Under the pieces are notes generated by a model. The model was not told the DNA's origin and made no database searches. It saw only the letters and a list, made by a program, of their open reading frames with translations. Both the position numbers and the translations under genes were made by a program. Positions 15,323-23,857 of a stretch of DNA of 64,000 nucleotides are shown in pieces. The stretch is from the NCBI GenBank assembly GCA_026692665.1, contig JAPLOF010000051.1, positions 1-64,000 of the forward strand, given 5' to 3'. The first letter of the stretch is position 1, and each line of letters opens with the position of its first letter. The stretch comes from Planctomycetota bacterium (GTDB lineage: Bacteria > Planctomycetota > UBA1135 > GCA-002686595).

Positions 15323-17056
15323 CTACGGATCGAGCGCGACGAGTTGGAGCAGCGGTCCCGGCCGCTCGACGCTCCAGAGCCCCGTGAGCGGGAAGTCCAT
15401 TTCGGTCGGCAGGAACGCTTCGGTCGCCGGTCGATCCCGGACCGCGTGCGGGTTCACGATCCACTCGACCCGGCCGGGCAGGTTGCGGCCGAGGAGCAGG
15501 CTCGACTCGGCGTCCGCAGGCCGGCGATCGACAACGAGGACGTGCGTGACCCCGAGCGCGCGCAGCGCTCCGAGCGGATCGGCACCCAGGTCCTTCGTCA
15601 GGCAATCGACGACCTGGACGGTCCGCGCGCGCTCGTCGAACTGGAGGAGCTCCTCGACGCGGATCGCGTCGACGCCGCCTTGCGCGCGGCCGGCGCCGAG
15701 CTCGATCTTGCGGTGCTGTTCGCGCGGTCGCAGTCCCTGCTGGCAGGTCGCGCGCACGCGCTCGAGGACCGTGAGACCGGCGAGCGAAAGGTCGGCGTAG
15801 GGACCGTACCGGTCGATCGCGACACGCTGCCCCGTCGCGAGCCCGGCGAGCTTCTGCTCCGCGATCGCGCGCGTGTCGGGCTGGATCAGCAGGTGGTCGA
15901 AGCGCAGAGCCTGCACGAGCGGAAACGCCAGCAGGAGCGGGGCGGCGAGCGGCCCGAACGGCTGGGCGAACCAGCGCTCGACCAGGAGTCCCGCGGGCAA
16001 CGCGAGCAGGACGGCGACGGGCAGCAGGTAGCGGACGTGGTCGCTCGGGTTCAGGAGGAAGAACGCGGCCCACACCAGCGCGAAGATCATCACCGGCCGG
16101 AGGCGACGATCGCGCAGAGCCAGCACGAGTCCTCCGAGACCGAGCACGACGACGACCGGGTCGTAGCCGAAGAAGACACCCGCGAGGCGCGTGAGTGACT
16201 CGAATCGCAGACCGAAGACGACGCTCATCCCGCCGACGCTCGCGTCCGCCGCGTCCTGTCCGACGACCGCCGCGGTCGGCGTGCGTCCGTGCACGAGCAG
16301 GTAGGGATGTCCGAGGAGGAGCCCCGCGATCGCGAAGCCCCCCACGGCGAGCACGCCGCCCACGAGTCGCTCGCGCAGCGCCAACGACCTCCAACCCAGC
16401 GGTCCGAGGAGCCAGGCCAGAGCCGGGATCGCGATGGCGCCGAGTCCCGACTGGTGACAGGCGAACGCCAGCCCAGCCGCGACGCCGGAGAGCGCCAGAT
16501 GCAGCTTGCGCGCCGACGTCGCGTAGGCGATCGCGCCCCAGGCCGACAGCGTCAGGAAGAACACCATGGGCACCCACGGCCGCTCCTGCGTCGAGAATTG
16601 CAGATGCAGGAGCCCGGTCGCGACGAGCCAGCCCGTCACCCAGGCACCGGCGCGCAGGCAGGCCGCCCGCGCGGCGCGGAACGCGGCCCACGCCGTGAGC
16701 GCTCCGAAGACCGCCACGACGAGACGCAGGACCCAGGCGGCGCGCTGCGGGTGCTCGAGCAGGTAGTCGCCGTACTCCTTCGGGTCCTTCCACTCCCCCC
16801 GCAGCGTGCCTGCGACGTACTGCACGCCGAGACACGGGATCGCCACGTAGGGGACGAGGTTCGGGTAGGTCGAGTACTTCCCGACCGGCGGCGCGAGGTC
16901 GCGGTCGCGCGCCATGCCCAGAGCCTGGCGCACCATGTGCGCGTCGGGGACGTAGCCGCGCTCGCCGCCGTGCCGGATCGGGAAGAGGCGCAGCGCGAGC
17001 GGCAGCAGGAAGAGGAGGACGAGCGCGGCGAAACGCAGGCTGCGCGAGGAGGTCAT
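15323..17056 (-). CDS. Polytopic membrane protein, glycosyltransferase-39/ArnT-like
   Basis: A 577-residue protein. The N-terminal two thirds hold about ten hydrophobic helices (for example LRFAALVLLFLLPLALRL at the start, then VTGWLVATGLLHLQF and VVVVLGLGGLVLALRD). An acidic/aromatic first loop follows TM1 (GYVPDAHMVRQALGMARD), as in GT-C enzymes that use polyprenyl-phosphate sugars. The last third, about 200 residues, is soluble and includes VTHVLVVD, as in dolichyl-phosphate-mannose-protein mannosyltransferase-like bacterial proteins. Predicted role: transfer of a lipid-linked sugar outside the inner membrane. A related but distinct protein lies at 21612-23426. The acceptor cannot be inferred. 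Confidence 0.7.
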   Translation of the reverse strand: MTSSRSLRFAALVLLFLLPLALRLFPIRHGGERGYVPDAHMVRQALGMARDRDLAPPVGKYSTYPNLVPYVAIPCLGVQYVAGTLRGEWKDPKEYGDYLLEHPQRAAWVLRLVVAVFGALTAWAAFRAARAACLRAGAWVTGWLVATGLLHLQFSTQERPWVPMVFFLTLSAWGAIAYATSARKLHLALSGVAAGLAFACHQSGLGAIAIPALAWLLGPLGWRSLALRERLVGGVLAVGGFAIAGLLLGHPYLLVHGRTPTAAVVGQDAADASVGGMSVVFGLRFESLTRLAGVFFGYDPVVVVLGLGGLVLALRDRRLRPVMIFALVWAAFFLLNPSDHVRYLLPVAVLLALPAGLLVERWFAQPFGPLAAPLLLAFPLVQALRFDHLLIQPDTRAIAEQKLAGLATGQRVAIDRYGPYADLSLAGLTVLERVRATCQQGLRPREQHRKIELGAGRAQGGVDAIRVEELLQFDERARTVQVVDCLTKDLGADPLGALRALGVTHVLVVDRRPADAESSLLLGRNLPGRVEWIVNPHAVRDRPATEAFLPTEMDFPLTGLWSVERPGPLLQLVALDP

Positions 17057-17072
17057 GCGAGCGCGGAGTCTG

Positions 17073-17795
17073 TCACCCGGCGTCGGGATCCACCAGCCCG
17101 GCTCGCCCGGGGCTCCTCGATGGCCGCGGGCTTTCGCGTCGATCCAGAGAGCCGCGGATCCGCCAACCGTGCTGGAGCAGCCACGTGCGGGCGGGCGCGA
17201 GCGGCCCGCGGTGAAGAAGCCGGTGCCTGCTCGTCCCCGCCCAGCCGTCGAACCAGGCGGCCGAGGAGAACGGATCCAGTTCCCGAGCCGAGGTCACGCC
17301 GTGCTTGCGGCCATTCTGGAGCACGTACACGAGCGCGTCCCGGGCCTCGCGCGGGCTGCGCAGCGAGCGCGCGTGGTACGCCCCATCGAAGACGGGTCCG
17401 CGGCGGTTCCACGACCGGTTCCAGCGCCGCGCGAGACGGATGAGGAGGCAGCGCATCCCGTCGGCGAGGGCTTCCGCGCTCCGGGCTTCGACGATTCCGT
17501 GCAGGTGGTTCGATTGGAGGCTCGCCTGGACCAGGGCGAAGTCCGTGCGCGTCCGGAGCTCGAGCGCTGCGGACCACAGGATCGCCACGCACCGCGGATC
17601 CCGAGCCGAAGGGAGCCCCGGCCGCATGCGCGCGGTGACGAGAACCGGACACCAGCCCGGCAGCGGCGGACGCGGCACGTGCGCCACCCGCGGTCTCGGG
17701 TTGCGCCGCTTCCGCCCGGCACCGGCGCGGCGACCTCCGTGCATCGGAAAGGGAAGGAGTCCGGTGTCGGCCGACCGCTCTCTGTGCTTCGCCAT
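17073..17795 (-). CDS. Y1/IS200-like transposase of the REP-associated (RAYT) type
   Basis: A 240-residue protein. The HUH motif is His97-Leu-His99 in SLQSNHLHGIVEA, and the catalytic tyrosine is Tyr157 in ALVYVLQNGRKHG. Further family marks are GRRAGAGRKR near the N-terminus, RRGPVFDGAYHAR, DPFSSAAWFDGW and a C-terminal ARTWLLQHGW. This fits the single-domain 'transposase' family common in myxobacteria and planctomycetes, which nicks single-stranded DNA hairpins. The start at 17795 has an excellent Shine-Dalgarno (GGAGG, 5-nt spacer). About 350 bp upstream of it begins an array of four ~190-bp non-coding units. No terminal inverted repeats are visible, as expected for this class. Confidence 0.88.
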   Translation of the reverse strand: MAKHRERSADTGLLPFPMHGGRRAGAGRKRRNPRPRVAHVPRPPLPGWCPVLVTARMRPGLPSARDPRCVAILWSAALELRTRTDFALVQASLQSNHLHGIVEARSAEALADGMRCLLIRLARRWNRSWNRRGPVFDGAYHARSLRSPREARDALVYVLQNGRKHGVTSARELDPFSSAAWFDGWAGTSRHRLLHRGPLAPARTWLLQHGWRIRGSLDRRESPRPSRSPGRAGLVDPDAG

Positions 17796-18149
17796 GGTGA
17801 CCTCCACGATGGAGACGTTCGGCACGAGCCAGGGTCGCGGGGCGAGAACGTGAAACCGCCGTCCGAGCGCGAGGGGCCGCGAGGCGCGCCGCTGGGCCGG
17901 TTCGAGTCTCCGGGCGTTCTCGGATCCCAGCCCCAGGGCACGAGCGCGATCGGGAGCTCCGCGGGCGATGCGCCCCACCTCTGTCGACCCCCTTTCCCCG
18001 TCCCAGGCGACGAACCTGGCTGGCGACACGCCGGCCGTCCATCGGCCTTCCACGGACGGTCGAGGAGGCCGAAGAAAGCAGCGGGTTCCTCCCCGATCCC
18101 GTTCCGCACACTCCAGGGGCCGGCTCGGGAACAGGACGCGCGAGCGCGG
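17796..18149. other. Intergenic stretch upstream of the transposase gene
   Basis: About 350 bp with no convincing gene on either strand. It holds the transposase ribosome-binding site (cctcc at 17801-17805 on the plus strand). It also has a 6-bp inverted repeat, CCGTCC (18035-18040) with GGACGG (18054-18059). Confidence 0.6.
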
Positions 18150-18935
18150 GATCCTCGCGCCGCGAAACCGCGGGGAATCCTGTTCGAGACGCGCCCAGCC
18201 TGCTTGGTGCGCGAAGGATGATGTGGGCCTCCACATCGCCACCCCCAAGCCGGCTTCGTCGCCGGGTACAGGGCCCGCTTTCCTCCCGAATCAAGATCTG
18301 CGCGCTCGAGGAGCGGGCTGCGGACCCACGCGCGCAGAATCGCCTCTTGCGCCAAGGAAGCTGCGGGAGTCCTGTTGGGGCCGCGCTCGGCCAGCCTGGC
18401 GCGCAGCGGCTGGTGTGCGCATCCACGCAGACCCTCGACCCGGCTTCGTCGCCGGATGCAGGGCGCGGTTCCCTCCCGAATCAAGATCTGCGCGCTCGAG
18501 GAGCTGCCTGCGGACCCACGCGCGCGGGATCGACTCTTGCGCCAAGGAAGCTGCGGGAGTCCTGTTGGGGCCGCGCTCGGCCAGCCTGGCGCGCAGCGAC
18601 TGGTGTGCGCATCCACGCCGCCCCTCGGGGCCGGCTTCGTCGCTGGTTACAGGGCGCGGTTTCCTCCCGAATCAATATCTGCGCGCTCGAGGAGCTGACT
18701 GCGGACCCACGCGCGCGGGATCGACATCCTGGCGCGAAGGAAGCTGCGGAAGTCCTGTTGGAGCCGCGCTCAGCCAGCCTGGCGCGCAGCGGCTGGTGTG
18801 CGCATCCACGCCGCCCCTCGAGCCGGCTTGGTCGCCGGCCACGGGGCGCGGTTTCCTCCCGAATCAAGTCCCGCATGCTCGAGGAGCATCCTGCGAAACC
18901 ACGCGCGCTGCGTTCGATCCTCGCGCCATCCAGCC
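18150..18935. repeat. Four ~190-bp tandem units plus a remnant (REP/BIME-like array)
   Basis: Units begin near 18150, 18339, 18528 and 18719, with a fifth partial start near 18915; spacing is 189, 189-190, 191 and about 196 bp. Shared blocks in order are gcgccaaggaagctgcggga, gtcctgttggggccgcgctc, ggtgtgcgcatccacgc, ggcttcgtcgccgg, ttcctcccgaatcaa and gcgctcgaggag. The second and third units are most alike; the first and last are more diverged. Unit length is not a multiple of three, so the repeats are not protein repeats. Each unit holds an imperfect palindrome centred on GCCAG-C-CTGGC with flanking GCCGC/GCGGC, the size and shape of a REP hairpin. The transposase gene next door is the likely partner (inference). 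Confidence 0.85.
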
Positions 18936-19073
18936 GCAGGCCACCCACCGCAGGCGAGGCCCGCTGCTGCTCGAGATCGGCGAATCGTCTGGGCTCGCGC
19001 GGTTCCGAGGACGCTGGCGGAGAGGCGGCAGTCCGCATGGGGATCCGTCCAGCGAGGGGTTCGACGATCGGGA

Positions 19074-21005
19074 TCAGGCCTCCGGATCGACCTCGAAGCG
19101 CTTCAGGAACTCGTCGGTCTGCTCGACCTCGTCGAGCTTCGTGATGAGCAGTTCCATCGACTCGTACGGGTTCATGCGCTGCAGTACACGGCGCAGGATG
19201 TGCACGCTGCGGAGCTTCTTCGAGGAGAGGATCTTCTCCTCCTTGCGCGTGCCCGACTTCTCGATGTCGATCGCGGGGAAGATCCGGCGGTCGGCGAGGC
19301 GGCGCGAGAGCACGAGCTCCATGTTCCCCGTGCCCTTGAACTCCTCGAAGATCAGCTGGTCCATCCGGCTGCCGGTGTCGATCAGCGCGGTGCCGAGGAT
19401 CGTCAGCGAGCCGGCCTTCTCCGTGTTCCGCGCGCTGCCGAAGATCTGGCGCGGACGTTCCATCGCGCGGCTGTCGAGGCCGCCCGACATCGTGCGTCCG
19501 CTGCCGGCCGACAGGTTGTTGTAGGCGCGCGAGAGGCGCGTGAGGGAGTCCAGCAGGAGGACGACGTCCTGCCCCAGCTCGACGAGTCGTAGGCAGCGCG
19601 TCCACACGGCTTCCGCCAGGGCGACGTGCGTCTTGGGCGACTCGTCCGACGTGCTCGCGAAGACGTGGCCCTTCGTGGAGCGCTTCCAGTCGGTCGCCTC
19701 CTCGGGCCGCTCGTCGACGAGCAGCACGAAGAGATGCACGTCGGGATAGCCCTTCTCGATCCCGGCCGCGAACTGCTTCAGGAGCGTCGTCTTGCCGGTG
19801 CGCGGAGGCGCCACGATCAATCCACGCTGGCCGCGTCCGATCGGACACAAGAGGTCGACGATGCGCATCGAGACCTCGTCCGTGATGTCACCCGTCGCGT
19901 AGTGGAAGTCGGGATCGACCGTCGTGAGGGTCTTGAACGCCGGCGCGTTGCGGACCTCGTTCGGGTTCTTGCCGTCGACGGTCGTCACTTCGACGAGCGC
20001 GTACTTGTGCTTCTGCCCGCGCGTCACGCGGCCGGCGACGAGCGACCCCTCCCGCAACTTGTGCTGCTGGATCAGGCGGATCGGCACGAAGACGTCGGTG
20101 CGTGCGGGAAGCCAGTTCGTCTCTTCCTGGCGCAGGGTGCCGAACCCGCCGTGCTCGAGCAGCAGCACGCCGGAGACTTCGGCCGGCAGCGGCTCCGCCG
20201 GCGGTGCCTCCGGCCGCGGGCGATCGGGCCGTGCCTCGCGGGCCGGGCGCTCTCCCCGCGGCTGCGCCGGGTCGCTCCCCGGCCGGCCTCCGTGCCGACG
20301 CCCCGGGTGGCCCGTGCGCGGTTCACGCCGCCCGGCCGGCTGCGCCTGACGATCGGCGCGCGGTTCGCCCGCCGCCTCCTCGAGTTCCCCCTCGAGGCCG
20401 TCGTCGAACTCGACTTGAACCGCGGTGTCGTCGGCTTCCCCGCCGAAGCCGAACTCGCCCTGACCGGGCGCATCCACCGGGTAGCCTTCGCCCTCGCCGG
20501 GAGCGTCCGCGACGGCGGCGGCCATCCCGGCCTGCCCCGGGGCGCCCTCGCCGACCTGCGGCTGTCCGTTGCGGTTCCGGCGCCGACGGCGGCCACCGCG
20601 CCGGCCATGACCGCGCCGGCGCTCGGGACGGCGCCAATCGGTCGAGTTGTCGCCCGCTCCGGGCCCGCCCCCGCCGGGGGCGTCGCTGGGTTCGCCCGCA
20701 TCCCCGTGCTCGGCTTCGGGCGCTCGCGGCGGAGCTCCGCGCGTCGGCGGTGGAGCGGAGAGGGGAGCGCGAGCCGGGCTCGGCGTCGAGTCCGGGCTCG
20801 GCCTCCGAGCCGACCTCGGCGCCGGAGCCGGGCTGGGCGCTTGGACGGCGACCGGAGGCGGGACGGCGGCCGGCGGAGGCGGCGCGGGTTGCGCGGCGGC
20901 CGGCGCGGGAACGGAAGCCGGCGCGGCGGCCGCGCGGCGCGGCGCACGGGTGCCCGCAGCCTTGCTGGGACGCGCGCGTCGATTCGGAGTGTCTTCGGAA
21001 GCCAA
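19074..21005 (-). CDS. rho: Transcription termination factor Rho with long disordered N-terminal extension
   Basis: A 643-residue protein. Roughly the first 275 residues are low-complexity: an Ala/Pro-rich stretch, an Arg-rich patch (RRRGHGRRGGRRRRRNR), an acidic stretch and another Arg/Pro-rich stretch. The conserved part has the OSB-type RNA-binding region (VFVPIRLIQQHKLREGSLVAG) and Walker A in GLIVAPPRTGKTTLL. VDERPEEATD, LLLDSLTRLSRAYN, the R-loop region (GLDSRAMERPRQIFGSARN) and FEEFKGTGNMEL follow. It is a hexameric ATP-dependent RNA translocase that ends transcription. Large inserted or disordered N-termini are known in Rho of high-GC bacteria and can aid RNA binding or phase separation. 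Start MASEDTPNRR. Confidence 0.95.
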   Translation of the reverse strand: MASEDTPNRRARPSKAAGTRAPRRAAAAPASVPAPAAAQPAPPPPAAVPPPVAVQAPSPAPAPRSARRPSPDSTPSPARAPLSAPPPTRGAPPRAPEAEHGDAGEPSDAPGGGGPGAGDNSTDWRRPERRRGHGRRGGRRRRRNRNGQPQVGEGAPGQAGMAAAVADAPGEGEGYPVDAPGQGEFGFGGEADDTAVQVEFDDGLEGELEEAAGEPRADRQAQPAGRREPRTGHPGRRHGGRPGSDPAQPRGERPAREARPDRPRPEAPPAEPLPAEVSGVLLLEHGGFGTLRQEETNWLPARTDVFVPIRLIQQHKLREGSLVAGRVTRGQKHKYALVEVTTVDGKNPNEVRNAPAFKTLTTVDPDFHYATGDITDEVSMRIVDLLCPIGRGQRGLIVAPPRTGKTTLLKQFAAGIEKGYPDVHLFVLLVDERPEEATDWKRSTKGHVFASTSDESPKTHVALAEAVWTRCLRLVELGQDVVLLLDSLTRLSRAYNNLSAGSGRTMSGGLDSRAMERPRQIFGSARNTEKAGSLTILGTALIDTGSRMDQLIFEEFKGTGNMELVLSRRLADRRIFPAIDIEKSGTRKEEKILSSKKLRSVHILRRVLQRMNPYESMELLITKLDEVEQTDEFLKRFEVDPEA

Positions 21006-21611
21006 ATTGCCCTCGGTTCAGGATGTCCGTGTGGCCTTGTCCCGCGGCGCGCTGGAGATCAGCGCGCTGCCGCGGTGCTCGCGGGAGGTATACGCCCGGG
21101 CCGGCACGCGCCGGCCAGGGCCAGCGCGCCTCGATCCGTGCGGCCCGGCGCCGACTGGACGTCGCCAGCGCACACGCCCGCGGGCTGCGGAGTGCAGCCT
21201 CACCCGCCGTGCCGGAGGATGGCGCGATCTTCGCGCTCTCGGTTCGACGCAACGGGGTTGCCCGGCGGTTCGCGGTCGGACCTCACTCGGAGGCCCGGAG
21301 CGGACGCAGAGCTCGGGGGTCGTGCGGGATCGCCTTCGATCCCTCCCGTCCTCCTGCGGAGGCCGGGGCGCCGCGCTGGAGTTCGAACGCCCGATGCGGG
21401 CTCCTCCAGGACCAAGCGGCTCGGGGTCACCAGCCGGTTCTGCGGACCCGAACTCGAATCAGCCCTCGCGGGCCGCCCGTCGGGCCGGAACCATCCGGCG
21501 CCTACCCGCGGGCGGCAGCGCCACCCGCAACGCCTTGTAGGATGCCGCCTGGAGCCCGGGGAAGCGACTGGAAATCGGATTTCCGCCTCCCGGCCCGCGT
21601 TGCGGCGCGGT
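21006..21611. other. ~600-bp intergenic region upstream of rho
   Basis: No reading frame here looks like a protein on either strand, and composition is slightly less GC-rich than the neighbours. It probably holds the rho promoter and leader, but I see no promoter or structured element I can support. Confidence 0.5.
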
Positions 21612-23426
21612 TCAGGGCAGCGCGTAGATCTCGATCGGGGGGCCCAGGCGCTCCTGGCCGAGGAGGTGCGCGAGGTACCGCGGATCGGCCTCGCGGGTCA
21701 GGATCGACTCGAGGGACCCGCCCGGCCCGAAGGGCAGGAACGTCACGACCGGCTCCCCGCCCAGTTCCCGCACGGTCGCGCGCGTGGCGTCGCGCCAGGC
21801 TTCGCTCGCGGCCGGGACCGCCACGACAGCGTAGTGCGCGCCCACCGCCGCCAGGCGGGCGAGCACTTCGCCGCGATCGATCCTGCGGTCCGCGGCGATG
21901 CCGCGTTCGAACAGGGACTCCAGGTCGAAGGCGCGGCGGCGCTCGTCCGCGGGCAGCACCTCGAGCTGGTAGCGCGACCAGGGTTGGAGCCCCCAGCGCG
22001 GCAGCTTCTGGAGCGCCGCGCGGCGGACGAACACCGGCAGGGTGAGCGAGGCATCGAGCGCGACCGGGCCCGCGTCCGCGTCGAGGTGCGTCTCGATCCA
22101 GCGTGCGGCGAGTCGAGCGGTGTCGTCGCGCGCGCGCAGGCGCGTCAGGTGCAGCGACACGTGGAGCGGGAACGCGAGCGCGACGACGGCGAGCGCCGGT
22201 CCGAGGGTGCGTCGCGCCCAGGGTGCATCCCAGCGCGCTTCGCCCCAGCGCGTGACGGCGCGCACTCCCAGCGCGCCGAGGAGCGCCAGGACGGGCAGCA
22301 TCGGCAAGGTGAAACGCGCGTAGTAGCGCGCGTGGATGCCGAACAGCACGACGAAGATGAGGACGAAGAGCCCCACGACGAGGTTCGCGGAACGCAGCCC
22401 TTCGGATCGCAGCCCCGCGTCGCGCACGCGCGCCATGCGACCGCGCACGAAGCTCCACCCGATCGACGCGAGGCCGAGCCCCGCGAGCACGACGAGCGCG
22501 GGATCGTGCTCCAGCGTGCGCGGCACCATGTCGAGGAACCCGCGATAACCCCAGGATTCCCAGTCGATCGCCTGCTGGCCGAAGTTGAAGGCGCCGTCGA
22601 CGCGCGCGAGGTCCCGCTCGGGGAAGAACAGGAACCAGTACGAGGAGACGAAGAGCACCGCGCAGAAAGCGACGGCCAGCGCGAACCAGCGCCAGCGCTT
22701 CCTGTCGCGGTCGGCCCGCCATCCGAGCACGTGGGCCAGGACGAACGAGGGGAACAGGAAACAGCCGCTGTTCAGCGCGGCCAGCGCGCACCCGGTCGCG
22801 GCACCCGCGAGCGCGTAGTCGCGCGCCCTTCCCGAGCGCAAGAGACGCAGCACGGCCCACAGGCAGAGCGCGCTGAAGCCGGCCAGCGCTCCGTGCGGCT
22901 TGGCGACCGCTCCCAGCTCGAGACCCAGGAGGCACGTGGCCGACAGCGCGGCCGCGAACACGGCCCACCAGGGCTCGAGCCAGTTCCGCGCGAAGAGGTA
23001 CGTGCAGGGGATCGCGAGCAGGGAGAGCAGGGCGATCATCCAGCGCGCGCGCACGTAGGGCGCCGAGGCCGCGGCGAGATGATCCGCGAGCGGCGCGTCG
23101 GCCGCAGCGGCGATCGGATAGCCGGAACCGGGCAGGTGCACGAGGAGCCGGCCCAGGAACACGGGGTAGACGGTCGAGGGATAGACCGCGTCGTTCATGC
23201 CCATGCCGGCGGGCCGGTCGTAGTAGGCGGCGTAGTGCACCAGCGCCGGATCCGCTTCGCGCGCCTGGGGCAACTGGGAGTCGAGACCGGCCCAGCGCTG
23301 GCCCAGGGCGAGGAGCGTCAGGGCGAGCAGCGCGACCACGACCCAGGGCGTCGTCGATCCGGGCACGCGGGCCGTCGGCTCGGGTGCCGCGGATGGCGCG
23401 TGGGTCGTGGGACGAAAGGGCGGCAC
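21612..23426 (-). CDS. Polytopic membrane protein, GT39/PMT-like glycosyltransferase
   Basis: A 604-residue protein. Its first transmembrane helix (WVVVALLALTLLALGQ) is followed by an exposed loop ending READPALVHYAAYYDRP, then GMGMNDAVYPSTVYPVFLGR. About ten more hydrophobic segments follow (IALLSLLAIPCTYLFARNW, LVVGLFVLIFVVLFG, ARYYARFTLPMLPVLALLGA). The C-terminal ~170 residues are soluble (AARWIETHLDADAGPVALD). The HxRYY..R.TLPMLP block in a late helix is typical of ArnT/PMT-like GT-C proteins. It probably moves a lipid-linked sugar onto an acceptor at the outer face of the membrane. It could be monocistronic, as the nearest genes on the same strand are separated by gaps and a tRNA. Confidence 0.7.
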   Translation of the reverse strand: MPPFRPTTHAPSAAPEPTARVPGSTTPWVVVALLALTLLALGQRWAGLDSQLPQAREADPALVHYAAYYDRPAGMGMNDAVYPSTVYPVFLGRLLVHLPGSGYPIAAAADAPLADHLAAASAPYVRARWMIALLSLLAIPCTYLFARNWLEPWWAVFAAALSATCLLGLELGAVAKPHGALAGFSALCLWAVLRLLRSGRARDYALAGAATGCALAALNSGCFLFPSFVLAHVLGWRADRDRKRWRWFALAVAFCAVLFVSSYWFLFFPERDLARVDGAFNFGQQAIDWESWGYRGFLDMVPRTLEHDPALVVLAGLGLASIGWSFVRGRMARVRDAGLRSEGLRSANLVVGLFVLIFVVLFGIHARYYARFTLPMLPVLALLGALGVRAVTRWGEARWDAPWARRTLGPALAVVALAFPLHVSLHLTRLRARDDTARLAARWIETHLDADAGPVALDASLTLPVFVRRAALQKLPRWGLQPWSRYQLEVLPADERRRAFDLESLFERGIAADRRIDRGEVLARLAAVGAHYAVVAVPAASEAWRDATRATVRELGGEPVVTFLPFGPGGSLESILTREADPRYLAHLLGQERLGPPIEIYALP

Positions 23427-23647
23427 GCAGGAACGGGAAGGCGGCGGGAGCGCTGCGGGAATCGGCCGAAGGTCAGCTCCGGAAAACGTCCGCGCGCCCG
23501 GAGATCATCGCCGCGCTGCCTCGCGGGGGGTAGCGCGCGCCCCGCGATCGGGGCCGAGCGCGGCCAAGCGCGGCCGGCGGAGGGCGGAGCCTGCCGGTGC
23601 CCAGGGCAGCGGTGTCCCCGGAGACCGCCAGATCGGCGGCCGTAGAG

Positions 23648-23725
23648 TGGTCGGGGCGAGAGGATTTGAACCTCCGGCCTTTGCGTCCCGAACGCAACGC
23701 TCTAGCCAAGCTGAGCTACGCCCCG
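23648..23725 (-). tRNA. tRNA-Pro (anticodon CGG), CCA encoded
   Basis: Read on the minus strand, the acceptor stem CGGGGCG pairs fully with CGCCCCG, including the C1-G72 pair typical of bacterial tRNA-Pro. The anticodon stem TTGCG/CGCAA encloses the loop TTCGGGA (anticodon CGG). The T arm is GGAGG-TTCAAAT-CCTCT. The discriminator is A and the CCA tail is encoded at 23648-23650. It reads CCG codons, which are abundant in this genome. Confidence 0.96.
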
Positions 23726-23813
23726 ACCCAGGGCGAAGAACGATACGAGCCGGATCCAGGCCCGTCAATCCGCCGGCCGGCCTTCGAGGCCAGGGTCCAG
23801 GCCAGAAAGGCGC

Positions 23814-23831
23814 CCCGGCGAGCGTGCCGGG
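23814..23831 (-). terminator. Hairpin downstream of the VWA gene
   Basis: A 6-bp GC stem (CCCGGC / GCCGGG) with a 6-nt loop lies about 27 nt after the VWA stop. On the minus strand it is followed by GCGCCTTTCT. Weak terminator candidate between the VWA gene and the tRNA. Confidence 0.35.
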
Positions 23832-23857
23832 TTCTCCGCGGGCCGCCGCGGGCGGGC

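Noticed and set aside
17294..18616. 440-codon and similar minus-strand frames through the repeat array
   Set aside because: The frame persists only because the GC-rich repeats lack stops. Protein units do not stay in register since the period is ~190 bp.
18150..18935. Tandem units as a CRISPR array or a repeat protein
   Set aside because: Units are too long, with no short repeat/spacer alternation, no cas genes, and a period that is not a multiple of three.
19626..23645. 1339-codon plus-strand frame across rho and the next gene
   Set aside because: Spans two real genes on the opposite strand; composition is that of reverse-complement Ala/Val/Arg codons.
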